A stretch of 64,000 nucleotides of DNA from an uncultured Erysipelotrichaceae bacterium (GTDB taxonomy: Bacteria > Bacillota_I > Bacilli_A > RF39 > UBA660). Position 1 is the first letter of the stretch, and each line of letters begins with the position of its first letter. The notes beneath the pieces were generated by a model. That model was not told where the DNA came from and searched no databases. It saw nothing but the letters and a program-made list of their open reading frames with translations. Positions 16,163 through 25,232 of this stretch are shown one piece after another. Position numbers and translations under genes: made by a program. The stretch spans positions 1-64,000 of the forward strand of contig CADBKG010000010.1 of NCBI GenBank assembly GCA_902795215.1, in the 5' to 3' direction.

Positions 16163-16580
16163 CTTTTAATATTTCCTCCTGTAATCCAAACATTATTTTT
16201 TCATCTTCTTTTTCCATGTGATCATATCCTAGTAAATGTAATAATCCATGAATACACAAAAATGATAATTCTCTTTTCTCACTATGTCCATATTCTAAAG
16301 CTTGCGCTTTCATTTTAGGAATTGAAACAAAAATATCCCCAAGCACATTTATTTCTTCCTGAAAATCATTTTTAGCATCGTTAAGCGCAAAGGATAATAC
16401 ATCTGTGGTTCTATCAATTCCTCTATATTTTAGATTCATTTCATGCATTAAATCATCATCTATAAATATAACTGAAAAAATTCCTTTAACATTTAGTTTT
16501 TTTATTGCAATATCAAATAAATTATCTAAATAAGAATAATCAGCATACCCATATTCATCTGTTATTGTATATAGTTTCAT
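16143..16580 (-). CDS. ybeY: Endoribonuclease YbeY (rRNA maturation factor)
   Basis: YbeY is a metal-dependent RNase needed for 16S rRNA 3'-end maturation. The zinc motif H-G-L-L-H-L-L-G-Y-D-H is present near residue 113, and R-T-T-D-V-L-S-F is also typical. I place the start at the ATG at 16580 (145 residues), with GGGGTG upstream; an in-frame TTG would add six residues. The start overlaps the end of the VanZ-like gene and the end overlaps dgkA, so all are tightly coupled. Confidence 0.95.
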   Translation of the reverse strand: MKLYTITDEYGYADYSYLDNLFDIAIKKLNVKGIFSVIFIDDDLMHEMNLKYRGIDRTTDVLSFALNDAKNDFQEEINVLGDIFVSIPKMKAQALEYGHSEKRELSFLCIHGLLHLLGYDHMEKEDEKIMFGLQEEILKDANTEK

Positions 16581-17206
16581 GAAAAAATTACACCCCAATA
16601 CTGGTATAAATATATACCAAAAATAATTATTAATATAATCGTCACTATATTATAACACATTTCACTTCTAAGTACACTAGGCAAATGATCCCTTATAGAA
16701 CCTAGAAATTTGTATAATAAATAACCAAACACTCCACCTATTACATTTAGAATTATATCATCAATATCAAAACTTCTGCCTATAAACATTTGTACACATT
16801 CAATAGTTAAAGAAGTTATAAACGTTATTAAAAGTGGTTTATTAATCTTCTTTGGTTTCACATACAAACTTACTGCAAAACCATATGGTAAGAATATTAA
16901 TATATTTCCAACAACATTCCATATAAAATAGCCACTAGTAATATCGTATCTAAGTATTTCTCTAAATGGAATAAAATTATTACTATAACTTTGAACGTCA
17001 TTATTAGTTACTAGTTCAAAAAGAAGTAATATATATACAATAAATACTAGAGAAAAAAACTCTTTATAAAAAATAAATTTTTCTTTTCTTTCTATAATAC
17101 ATGATATTCTAATTGCTATTAAAGATACGATGAATATTAAAAGTATGGGCCATATATTATTAACTAATGTATAAAATTCACTCGGTAGTCTCATGCTTTT
17201 CATCAC
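16577..17206 (-). CDS. VanZ-like membrane protein
   Basis: VanZ-family proteins are multi-pass membrane proteins; some give low-level teicoplanin resistance, most are uncharacterised. The 209-residue protein has about five hydrophobic segments and the family signatures N-F-I-P-F-R-E-I, N-V-V-G-N-I-L-I-F-L-P-Y-G, S-L-T-I-E-C-V-Q and D-I-D-D-I-I-L-N-V-I-G-G. Several ATG codons lie at the start; the one four codons in is best spaced from AAGGTG. It occupies the place where phoH and yqfF sit in Bacillus, between yqfD and ybeY. Confidence 0.88.
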   Translation of the reverse strand: MMKSMRLPSEFYTLVNNIWPILLIFIVSLIAIRISCIIERKEKFIFYKEFFSLVFIVYILLLFELVTNNDVQSYSNNFIPFREILRYDITSGYFIWNVVGNILIFLPYGFAVSLYVKPKKINKPLLITFITSLTIECVQMFIGRSFDIDDIILNVIGGVFGYLLYKFLGSIRDHLPSVLRSEMCYNIVTIILIIIFGIYLYQYWGVIFS

Positions 17207-18308
17207 CTTCTAATGGAATTTCTCTAATTACTTTTTTACCTATTGGTTCATTTGTTTCATAGAAAAATTCTATATACATTATACTATTAAACTTTTTAGT
17301 TTGCAAAACTTTTTCACTAGTTATTTTTCCATCTTTGCCTAGTTTAATTTTCATCTTATTTCTAGCTAGTTTTTTAGCCTTGTTTAATCCCCCTTTAATA
17401 CTGTATTTTTTTATATTTGGATTATATTCATATACTTTTTCTAAATATATTTTTGTATTAAATATTTTAAACAAATATTTCTTTTTTACATCAAAACTCT
17501 TAAAATGATTGTTAAGTATTTCTTTATAATTGTTTCCATTCTCATAAGCTATATTAATTTGCTTCTTGCCAGTATACACTTTCTTTTCATAATTTAATGG
17601 TAAATTAACATTAACTTTATACCATGTATTTCCGTATACTATTCCATCCGCGCATGTATATTTTTTAGTTTCTTCTTTAAAATCGATTTTACCATTTATT
17701 AATATACTTCCCTTAGAAACAAAATCACCTCTATTTATTGTCATCTCTCCATTATAAATATTAGAATCACCAACAATAGCGTCCTTTAAACTTATTACAT
17801 CACAATATTCTTCATCTTTTCTAGGGTTAACAATCTTTCTTTCCTCTATTTTTACATAATACTTCATACCACTTCTTATTATTTCTATCCACTCTATATC
17901 ATTTTTATGTTCTTCTTTTATTTTAGTTTTAATCTTATCTATTTCATCATAACTTTTTTTGAATCCAACAGGTTTTAAGCCATTTATTGTTAATTCCTCA
18001 TTAATTATTTCTCTAATGTTTTTATCATCATGTAACACATCAACTTCAAATATTAAGTTACTTAAAAAAACCATTATAATTACACATATAAAACAAGATA
18101 TTATAAAATGCTTTTCTTTTTTTATTCCATCTAATATTAAAGCAAAACCTATTCTTTTATAACTTACAATATATATACTAGGAACTTTATCTAAATCTTT
18201 ATACTTAATTATAAATTTATTCCCTTTAATTTTATATATTTCTATTTCTCTTCTAGATAATACATTAATTATAAAGTTATTACTTCTATTAAATATAATC
18301 TCAACCAT
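17178..18308 (-). CDS. yqfD: Sporulation protein YqfD
   Basis: YqfD is a membrane protein of the Firmicutes sporulation gene set. The product (about 376 residues) has a short cytoplasmic N-terminus, one membrane segment (about 82-102) and a long extracytoplasmic part with mixed alpha/beta character, as in the family. The ATG at 18308 follows GGTGAT and overlaps the yqfC end. The pairing with yqfC is diagnostic. It shares 29 bases with the start of the VanZ-like gene. Confidence 0.88.
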   Translation of the reverse strand: MVEIIFNRSNNFIINVLSRREIEIYKIKGNKFIIKYKDLDKVPSIYIVSYKRIGFALILDGIKKEKHFIISCFICVIIMVFLSNLIFEVDVLHDDKNIREIINEELTINGLKPVGFKKSYDEIDKIKTKIKEEHKNDIEWIEIIRSGMKYYVKIEERKIVNPRKDEEYCDVISLKDAIVGDSNIYNGEMTINRGDFVSKGSILINGKIDFKEETKKYTCADGIVYGNTWYKVNVNLPLNYEKKVYTGKKQINIAYENGNNYKEILNNHFKSFDVKKKYLFKIFNTKIYLEKVYEYNPNIKKYSIKGGLNKAKKLARNKMKIKLGKDGKITSEKVLQTKKFNSIMYIEFFYETNEPIGKKVIREIPLEGDEKHETTE

Positions 18309-18561
18309 TAATATCACCAAATTTTATATTTAAAACATTCCCAACTATCAATAATTCAGTATTAGTCATTTTAGTTATTTTTAAGTTATATCCACTTATA
18401 TAAATATTCTTTATATCACAAGAAACAATAACTTCTTTATCACTAAAGCTTTCTAACTTACTATATTTATAAATATATACTTTATCATCATATATACTTA
18501 TTATAGAAGTATTATCATTTATGTAATTTACTATATTATCTTTTATATTCATAGTTATCAC
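18301..18561 (-). CDS. yqfC: Sporulation protein YqfC
   Basis: The 86-residue protein matches the YqfC pattern: repeated short beta strands, F-S-D-K-E-V-I-V in the middle, then L-K-I-T-K-M-T-N-T-E-L-L-I-V-G near residues 55-72. It directly precedes and overlaps yqfD, the conserved arrangement. The ATG at 18561 has only a weak ribosome site (GTGATAACTATG). It begins the yqfC-yqfD-vanZ-ybeY-dgkA operon. Confidence 0.82.
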   Translation of the reverse strand: MITMNIKDNIVNYINDNTSIISIYDDKVYIYKYSKLESFSDKEVIVSCDIKNIYISGYNLKITKMTNTELLIVGNVLNIKFGDING

Positions 18562-18593
18562 TAAATTATATGAAACACATTAAAAAAAGAGGA

Positions 18594-19775
18594 TTATTTT
18601 TTCCTCCTAATTAGCATATAACTGCATACTCCGATTATCACTAAAAGCAAGGCACTTACTAAAACTACCCAAGCTTTAACCTTACTTCCAGTGATTGGCA
18701 CCTTTATAGTCATAGAATCTATTTTTTCAGGAATTGTTTCTTTTTCTACTACTAAATTTATATTATATACAACATGTCCATCATCTGTTGTTACTGTCAC
18801 TTTAGTACTTCCTTCTTTTAATCCAATTAACTCTTTATTATCTATTTTTGCAATACTTTCATCTTCTATTGTATATTCTATTTCTTTATCTTCTGTATAA
18901 TAATCTAAATACTCAACAAGATTCAATTTATCGCTTAGTTTAAGATTTGCTTCTTTATCAAAGTTTATAGTTGTAGTTGATTTTGTTTGACCTCCCATAT
19001 TTATTGAATCAATGTCATATATATCATAATTTAATAAAGAAGAATCTAGGGAAGATAAAAATTGATTAAATTCATTTATTGTGGTATCTTCACTGCTAGT
19101 AATGTTTACATATTTTAAAGAATTGAATTTTGAATTATAAACATTTGTTGTTATATTTCCAAACGTAGGATAATTTAAAATTTTTCCAATTTGGCTGTTA
19201 TATATTTTTATTGTCCCTCCAAAAGGAGCTAGAACAATATTTTTAAAATTCATATTCTCTATTTTAAAGTTTCCCACTAAACCATATGCTATAAGATTAT
19301 TTAATGAGGTTTCATCAATATCAAATATTTCTGACAAATTAATCTCTTCTGATTTAATTTGATTGTTTGAATCAACAGCAAAATATTGAATTGCTATTAT
19401 ATTTGAATTATTGATATTTATTTTATCGGAATTATATAATGTAATACTCTGAATATTATTACAATCATTTATTTCTACTTGTTTTGAGAAAAATACAAAG
19501 GAACTACCATTAAAATCATGATTATTTCCATTTATAGTTACTGAATTAGCCACATTATCAATGTTACCAATATATAAATACCTACTCATATCGCTATTAA
19601 CATTAATTACAATATCTTTGTCTGATATATCTGTTAAATTGTTAATTGCCGTATTTACATCATTCAGACTTGTATATTCACATCCACTTTCGCATACATT
19701 ATATGTAAGTGTTTCAGCATTAACCATTATTGGTATTAAAAACAAACTTAGTATTAAATAAATATATTTTTTCAT
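18594..19775 (-). CDS. Cell-surface protein with Big2 domain and xPxTG-type anchor (paralog)
   Basis: This 393-residue protein is a paralog of the one at 9188-10363: the signal peptide plus A-E-T-L-T-Y-N-V-C-E-S-G-C is almost identical, the beta-helix-like middle is diverged, and the Big2-like domain and V-P-I-T-G-S anchor are again nearly identical. The two Cys residues just after the signal peptide are conserved between the copies. The ATG at 19775 follows GAGGG. A terminator-like hairpin with a weaker stem than its paralog's overlaps the stop. Strong ends and a variable middle suggest a binding or antigenic role; that is inference. Confidence 0.85.
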   Translation of the reverse strand: MKKYIYLILSLFLIPIMVNAETLTYNVCESGCEYTSLNDVNTAINNLTDISDKDIVINVNSDMSRYLYIGNIDNVANSVTINGNNHDFNGSSFVFFSKQVEINDCNNIQSITLYNSDKININNSNIIAIQYFAVDSNNQIKSEEINLSEIFDIDETSLNNLIAYGLVGNFKIENMNFKNIVLAPFGGTIKIYNSQIGKILNYPTFGNITTNVYNSKFNSLKYVNITSSEDTTINEFNQFLSSLDSSLLNYDIYDIDSINMGGQTKSTTTINFDKEANLKLSDKLNLVEYLDYYTEDKEIEYTIEDESIAKIDNKELIGLKEGSTKVTVTTDDGHVVYNINLVVEKETIPEKIDSMTIKVPITGSKVKAWVVLVSALLLVIIGVCSYMLIRRKK

Positions 19776-19868
19776 GTTACCCTCTATCCACTTCTCTACA
19801 ATAACATTATAATTGCTGGTATATTATTTAGTCAAGCATTTATAGGTGTTTTGTGCATTATTAACATG

Positions 19869-19895
19869 AAAAAAAAGCTTATTATTTAATAAGCT
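19869..19895 (-). terminator. Terminator of the SGNH hydrolase gene
   Basis: Minus strand AGCTTATTA-AA-TAATAAGCT (19895-19876) followed by seven T residues, eight bases after the stop codon. Confidence 0.85.
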
Positions 19896-19902
19896 CTATC
19901 AA

Positions 19903-21804
19903 TTATTTTTTATAACTATCAAAGAATTTTTTTGCACTAGCTTTAATACCTTGGGCAATTTTAGCGCTTTGATTTGCAACTTGACCAAGTGCATCATATT
20001 TACTTCCAGTAGACATTGTAGTTAGAGATGGATTTTGTGCATCTGAAATAACGCCTTTAACGGCATTTACTGCATCACTACTAGAACCTGCAACTCTATT
20101 TACATAATCTTTCATATAATTATTTGCTGCATTTCTTGTATCGTAAGATACATTTGTTATAGGTTTTTGACCAAGTCCTTGAAGTATTCTTGTAGACATT
20201 TCAATATTACCATTCACAGTAGCATGAGGGTCTATACCATATTGGTCTTGCGAAATACCACCAACTTGAACATGTCCCATTTGTACTTCTGTACCTGCTA
20301 GGTCTACATATACTGCTTCTCCAGGATAAGTAAGTGCGATTACTTTTTTAGGAATATCACGGACATCCCAATATACTTGGCACGCAGTTTCTACAAGTCT
20401 ATCATCAATATCTACACCAGGAATTAAGTCTTCTACTGACCATCTATCTTCAGGATTGTATCCACCCGTAACTACGAGAGTAGCATCTGGATTTAGTTCA
20501 TATATTTTATCAGTAATTCTCTTATAATTGATTGCGTATGAAATACCTGCAAGACCTCCACCTACAAAACCATCTACTAAATGTGCAGCATATTCTGGTG
20601 TTTTTGCTGCTTGGTCTGCCAAACTAACGTTTGGATCTTTAAAATCATTAAATATTTCATATATAGGAGTTGCCCATCCAGCCCAAATATCATTAAAACC
20701 AACATCTAATGTAATTACATCAGCATTTCTAATTGATTCTCTATATAATTCTTTTTGAGCGTCTAATTGTTCTTTTGAATATGTTCCATTTGATAAGTCA
20801 TCATACATTCCTGCATTTAAAGCCCAATCAGAATAATTATCATCAAGCATATATAAAACTTCATTAGTTCTAACTCCAGGCATATGTAACTGTGTTGTTT
20901 TTCCGCCTAGACCATTACCTACTAGTACTGGTGTTGAACCTTCAACGTTTTCATTTGCAACAATATATGTTCCTCTTGCTTTATAGTCATCAAGTCCCCA
21001 ACCAGACATAACACTATCACCGATAGATACATAATTATCTCCTTGGTGTTGTCCTGTTCTATCTTTTCCATTAGATTTATTTTTGGCTAGCAACAAATCA
21101 TTAAAAGAGTCGTTTAATACACCTCTTAAACCATTATATCCAACTTGTGGAGTATAAATCGCGGCTTGAATTGTATTTCTAGTTCCAGCTAATAGAGCAC
21201 CCATATCTTGGTATAAATCATTTTCACTAGTAAGCATAGTATCTATAGATGTATCAATTGATTGAGTAACAAGTTTATCAGAAAATTTTTCACCTTCAAC
21301 AAGAGGGGCAACAAGTAAATGATCTAGTGGGTCCATTAGCTCTACAGCAGCATCTGCAATATGGAACTTATCTAGTTCTGCGATATTTCCGTGTTGTCCT
21401 GTTGCAACATTGCCAATTGCCTGTACTAAATCAACTGCATTACTTTGTGCATAATTAGCTATTTTTTCAACAGTTCCTTGAGGAACTACATTGGAATTAA
21501 CCATACTATTCATAAAAGCTTGTGCAGTAGTTGCAACATCCGCTGGATTACTAGTTAAAAATCTTTGCCCTGTATCTGCAATATCTTTCATAGTTTGCTC
21601 TGTAAATTCTTTAACTGCAGGTTGACTAAAAATTACATTCATTGCTTCTTGTGCATTACTAAAAATAGTATTAGCAACATTTCCTGCAGTTGAAAGCATT
21701 CCGCTTAAATCAACTGTTTCCATCTTAGCATTGCCATTTGCAATAGCTGTTCCAGTCTTTTGTATATTTGTATTAATCTCTTTTAATTTTGATACTAAAC
21801 TCAT
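19903..21804 (-). CDS. Large SGNH/GDSL hydrolase without signal peptide
   Basis: The 633-residue protein has an SGNH esterase core at about 255-545: block I G-D-S-V-M-S-G (262-268, nucleophile Ser264), a G-x-N-D block (G-F-N-D, 369-372) and D-P-H (525-527) for the Asp-His pair. The first 250 residues are helical and rich in Ala, Asn, Thr and Ser, with no signal peptide or membrane segment; a short helical tail follows the core. This plan (helical N-terminus plus enzyme) recalls type VII secretion substrates, but I see no clear LXG or WXG motif. The start follows AGGAGG. The promoter carries a tandem 16-bp operator-like repeat. The substrate is unknown. Confidence 0.75.
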   Translation of the reverse strand: MSLVSKLKEINTNIQKTGTAIANGNAKMETVDLSGMLSTAGNVANTIFSNAQEAMNVIFSQPAVKEFTEQTMKDIADTGQRFLTSNPADVATTAQAFMNSMVNSNVVPQGTVEKIANYAQSNAVDLVQAIGNVATGQHGNIAELDKFHIADAAVELMDPLDHLLVAPLVEGEKFSDKLVTQSIDTSIDTMLTSENDLYQDMGALLAGTRNTIQAAIYTPQVGYNGLRGVLNDSFNDLLLAKNKSNGKDRTGQHQGDNYVSIGDSVMSGWGLDDYKARGTYIVANENVEGSTPVLVGNGLGGKTTQLHMPGVRTNEVLYMLDDNYSDWALNAGMYDDLSNGTYSKEQLDAQKELYRESIRNADVITLDVGFNDIWAGWATPIYEIFNDFKDPNVSLADQAAKTPEYAAHLVDGFVGGGLAGISYAINYKRITDKIYELNPDATLVVTGGYNPEDRWSVEDLIPGVDIDDRLVETACQVYWDVRDIPKKVIALTYPGEAVYVDLAGTEVQMGHVQVGGISQDQYGIDPHATVNGNIEMSTRILQGLGQKPITNVSYDTRNAANNYMKDYVNRVAGSSSDAVNAVKGVISDAQNPSLTTMSTGSKYDALGQVANQSAKIAQGIKASAKKFFDSYKK

Positions 21805-21817
21805 ATAATCCTCCTAT

Positions 21818-21860
21818 TTTATACTACCTTAAAGTTAACACACAACTACCTTAAAGTCAA
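21818..21860 (-). promoter_or_regulatory. SGNH promoter with tandem 16-bp operator-like repeats
   Basis: Two direct copies of ACTACCTTAAAGTYAA (plus strand 21823-21838 and 21845-21860), 15 of 16 bases identical, spaced 22 bp or two helical turns. They flank a plausible -35 (TTGTGT, 21840-21845, minus strand), with TATAAA (21818-21823) as -10, 16-bp spacer. Such direct repeats are typical sites for response regulators or other dimeric activators and repressors. Confidence 0.6.
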
Positions 21861-21903
21861 TCATTACATTTTTAAAAGTGTAAACTAAAAATGTAATAAG
21901 TAA

Positions 21904-21929
21904 TAAAAAAATGAAGTTTTCACTTCATT
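21904..21929 (-). terminator. Terminator of trigger factor gene
   Basis: Minus strand AATGAAGT-GAAA-ACTTCATT (21929-21910) followed by a run of T residues, directly at the stop codon of tig. Confidence 0.85.
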
Positions 21930-23172
21930 ATTTTTTAAGTACATCTATAGCTTTATGAACTAGTAAATCGTATTTAACTACTTCAATTCCACCATACATC
22001 TCGATTAGTTCTTTATCACTTACACCATATCTTTCAGCCATATCTTTTGCATGTTTTTCAACTTCTTTTTCTGTTGCATCAAGTTTTTCTTTTTCAATAA
22101 TATGGTCAAGTAGATATCTTGATTTAATTCTTGATAATGCTGCTGGTTTTGTTTCTTCTTTAAATTTTTCTGGAGTTGAATTTGTAAATTCTAAATATTG
22201 TTTTAATGTAATTCCTTGCATAGATAATCTTTCTTCCATTTCTCTAGCAATTCTATTAATTTCATCATCAATAATTTCGTCATTTACATCAACAGTCATT
22301 TTTTCAATTCCTGCATTAATTAAATCATCTAAATATTTGTTTTCTAAATCTTCATTTAAATGTTCAAGTAGATGTTCTTCTATTTTCTTTTCTAAATCTT
22401 CTTTATTTTTAACATCATCGTATCCTAAATCTTCATAAAATTCTTTATTAAGTTTTGGAAGAACTCTTTCTTGTATTTTTTTAACTTTACATTTAAAGAC
22501 AGCATCTTTATTTGCAAGTTCTTTTGTATAGTTTTCTGGGAATTTAACTTTAACATCTTTTTCTTCCCCTGCTTTAACACCAATTAATTGTTCTTCAAAA
22601 CCAGGAATAAATGTTCCTGAACCTATTTCAAGTGGATAATCAGATCCTTTACCACCTTCAAATGGTTTTCCATCAACAAATCCTTCAAAGTCAATAACAG
22701 CTATATTACCATCTTCAACTTTACCTTTTTCTTTATCAACTATTTCTGCAAATCTATTTTGAAGTGATATTAGTTCATCTTCTATTTCTTTTTTAGTAAC
22801 TTTAGCTTTACCTTTTTTAACTCCTAAATTCTTATAAGATGATACTTTTACTTCTGGTTTAGTAATAATAGTAAATTCAAATACTATGTGTTTATCATCA
22901 ATTTCTTTAATATCAACTTTTGGTTCACATACAGGTTCTAACTTATTATCATCTAAAGCTTTTTTATAAGCTTCTGGTAAAGCAGCATCTACAGAATCCA
23001 TAAATAAAGATTCAATCCCAAATTCTTTTAAATATTTTTCTTTTGGTGCTTTACCCTTTCTAAAACCTTTAATTGTTACTTCATTATTTTTCTTTTTAAA
23101 AGTAGCATCTAAATGTTTAGTCCATTCTTTATTTTCTAATTTTACTTCGATTTTATGTTCATTCTTTTTCAT
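21928..23172 (-). CDS. tig: Trigger factor
   Basis: Trigger factor is the ribosome-bound chaperone and peptidyl-prolyl isomerase that meets nascent chains. The 414-residue protein shows the ribosome-binding signature G-F-R-K-G-K-A-P near residue 37, the FKBP-type domain (about 150-235, with D-F-E-G-F-V-D-G-K-P-F-E-G-G), and the helical C-terminal arms. Length is slightly under the usual 430. It is probably monocistronic: a gap precedes trmK's end upstream, and a terminator follows. Confidence 0.96.
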   Translation of the reverse strand: MKKNEHKIEVKLENKEWTKHLDATFKKKNNEVTIKGFRKGKAPKEKYLKEFGIESLFMDSVDAALPEAYKKALDDNKLEPVCEPKVDIKEIDDKHIVFEFTIITKPEVKVSSYKNLGVKKGKAKVTKKEIEDELISLQNRFAEIVDKEKGKVEDGNIAVIDFEGFVDGKPFEGGKGSDYPLEIGSGTFIPGFEEQLIGVKAGEEKDVKVKFPENYTKELANKDAVFKCKVKKIQERVLPKLNKEFYEDLGYDDVKNKEDLEKKIEEHLLEHLNEDLENKYLDDLINAGIEKMTVDVNDEIIDDEINRIAREMEERLSMQGITLKQYLEFTNSTPEKFKEETKPAALSRIKSRYLLDHIIEKEKLDATEKEVEKHAKDMAERYGVSDKELIEMYGGIEVVKYDLLVHKAIDVLKK

Positions 23173-23226
23173 TTTTTACTTTCCTTTCGCTTAATTATTA
23201 TATAATAGTTTAACTTTTAGTGCAAG

Positions 23227-23889
23227 TTACATAGCCTCTAAATCATCTAGGATTTCATCAAGCATTTCCATTTTTTCATGCATTTGTTCATTCTTACTTT
23301 TAAAGTATAAGTCTTCATATTCCTCTAGTAAATCTCTAAAGTAATTTATGTTCTTTTTATCTTTAATAAGTATTGGTCCAAACTCGTATTCTTTTTCAGT
23401 ATAAGTTTTTGGATACATATCATGAACTGCAATTATATTTATATATGTTTTTTTACCATCTTTTATGATTTCTTCATGAGCTATATTAAAACTTTTTTGT
23501 GTTAAGAATTTTCTTAATTCATAATGATTATTATTTGATTGCAAAATTAATTTATATACTCTATTTAGATTTGGACTTTCTAATATACTAATTATATTTT
23601 TAGAACCCATTCCACTTATTATTAGAGTATCTATATTATATTCTGCTGATCTTTCTATACCATAACCAAGTATAGGTATTATCTTTTTTTCTAGTCCACT
23701 TTTTTTAATATTATCTATTCCATTTTGAAGTGCATTTGGATTAACATCACATACATACATTTTATTTAATATATTATTTTCAACCAAATATATATCAAGT
23801 AATGCATGATCACATCCAACATCCATAACTATATCTTCTGATTCTACATAAGGGACTAGACTTTTTAATCTATCGCTTATTTTAATCAT
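23227..23889 (-). CDS. trmK: tRNA (adenine22-N1)-methyltransferase TrmK
   Basis: TrmK methylates A22 of several bacterial tRNAs with S-adenosylmethionine. The 220-residue protein has the SAM-binding motif D-V-G-C-D-H-A near residue 24, the family block I-I-S-G-M-G-S (near 95, normally G-M-G-G) and the helical C-terminus. Its ATG overlaps the rpoD stop codon by one base, and the order dnaG-rpoD-trmK is a common Firmicutes arrangement. Confidence 0.93.
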   Translation of the reverse strand: MIKISDRLKSLVPYVESEDIVMDVGCDHALLDIYLVENNILNKMYVCDVNPNALQNGIDNIKKSGLEKKIIPILGYGIERSAEYNIDTLIISGMGSKNIISILESPNLNRVYKLILQSNNNHYELRKFLTQKSFNIAHEEIIKDGKKTYINIIAVHDMYPKTYTEKEYEFGPILIKDKKNINYFRDLLEEYEDLYFKSKNEQMHEKMEMLDEILDDLEAM

Positions 23890-25232
23890 TATTCATCTCC
23901 TAAGAAGTCTCTTAACTTTTTAGCACGAGATGGATGTCTTAATTTTCTTAAAGCTTTTGCTTCTATTTGTCTTATTCTTTCTCTTGTTACATTAAATCTT
24001 TTACCAACTTCTTCAAGTGTATAACATGTACCATCAAGTAATCCAAATCTTAATTCTAGTACTTCTTGTTCTCTTTTTTGAAGGGTTTTTAGAACTTCTC
24101 TTATTTGTTCTTTTAATATTTCATTTGTTGCATAATCTTCTGGACTCATGCTTGTTTTATCTGGAACAAAATCTCCAAAGTGTGAGTCTTCTTCTTCACC
24201 TATTGGTGTATCTAGACTTACAGGTTCTTGACTAATCTTTAAGACTTCTCTAACTTTTTCAACAGAAATACCCATTTTAGCTGCTAGTTCTTCTTCGCTT
24301 GGTTCATGATTTAATTCTAGAGTCATTTGTCTTTGAATTCTAGCCATTTTATTGATAGTTTCTACCATGTGTACTGGTACCCTAATAGTTCTAGCTTGAT
24401 CTGCAAGTGCTCTAGTGATAGCTTGTCTTATCCACCATGTTGCATATGTTGAAAATTTAAAACCTTTATCATAATCGAATTTTTCAACCGCCTTCATAAG
24501 ACCAATATTACCTTCTTGTATTAAATCAAGGAATAATAATCCTCTACCAACATATCTTTTAGCAATTGATACCACAAGTCTTAAGTTTGATTCTGCTAGT
24601 TCTCTTTTTGCATCCTCATCACCTTGAGATACTCTAATGCTTAGGTCTGCTTCTTCTTGAGGACTAAGTAAGCTTATACGACCAATTTCTTTTAAATACA
24701 TTCTAACTGGATCGTTAATATTCATATCTTTAGTAATATCTTCATCACTAAGTATTTCAATTTCTTCGTTATCTTTATTATCATCCTTTTCAGTAGAAGA
24801 TATAACTGTAATATTATGTTCCATCAATGTATTATATAGAGTTTCAAGTGAATCTCCATCAATATCAAGACCTTTTAACTCTTCTGCCATTTGTTCAAAA
24901 GTTAATGTTCCCGTCTCTGATCCAACTTGTATTAATGTTTCTACTCTTTCTTCAAATGATTTAATCGCAGATACTTTTTTTGCCTTAGTATTTTCTTCTT
25001 CTTTTGAAATTATAGATACTATAAGTTTATCTATTTCATTAATGTTAGTATCCGGATTAACATTTTGCATAATTATGCAACCATCATCAAGTGATTCTTC
25101 ATATAATAGATTATCTTTTTTTATTTTATCAACAGTAACTTCGATTTTATTCTTTTTAGCCCATTTTTCTAAATCTTTAATATTGCTTCCAACAAAATTA
25201 GGTAATAAAACTTCTTTTTCATTCTTCTTCAT
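23889..25232 (-). CDS. rpoD: Primary sigma factor SigA with N-terminal PASTA-like domain
   Basis: This is the housekeeping sigma-70. Regions 1.2-4.2 are complete: M-Y-L-K-E-I-G, the long region 2 with [10 protein letters not shown] and [11 protein letters not shown], and region 4.2 ending [16 protein letters not shown] region 1.1-like segment lies at about 90-150. Before it, residues about 8-73 look like a PASTA domain: L-P-N-F-V-G, a W-A-K-K-N helix, [12 protein letters not shown], then an I-V-S-I-I-S strand. That adds about 75 residues to the usual 370. I place the start at 25232; GTG or TTG codons four residues upstream are alternatives. It overlaps dnaG's 3' end. Confidence 0.95.
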   Translation of the reverse strand: MKKNEKEVLLPNFVGSNIKDLEKWAKKNKIEVTVDKIKKDNLLYEESLDDGCIIMQNVNPDTNINEIDKLIVSIISKEEENTKAKKVSAIKSFEERVETLIQVGSETGTLTFEQMAEELKGLDIDGDSLETLYNTLMEHNITVISSTEKDDNKDNEEIEILSDEDITKDMNINDPVRMYLKEIGRISLLSPQEEADLSIRVSQGDEDAKRELAESNLRLVVSIAKRYVGRGLLFLDLIQEGNIGLMKAVEKFDYDKGFKFSTYATWWIRQAITRALADQARTIRVPVHMVETINKMARIQRQMTLELNHEPSEEELAAKMGISVEKVREVLKISQEPVSLDTPIGEEEDSHFGDFVPDKTSMSPEDYATNEILKEQIREVLKTLQKREQEVLELRFGLLDGTCYTLEEVGKRFNVTRERIRQIEAKALRKLRHPSRAKKLRDFLGDE

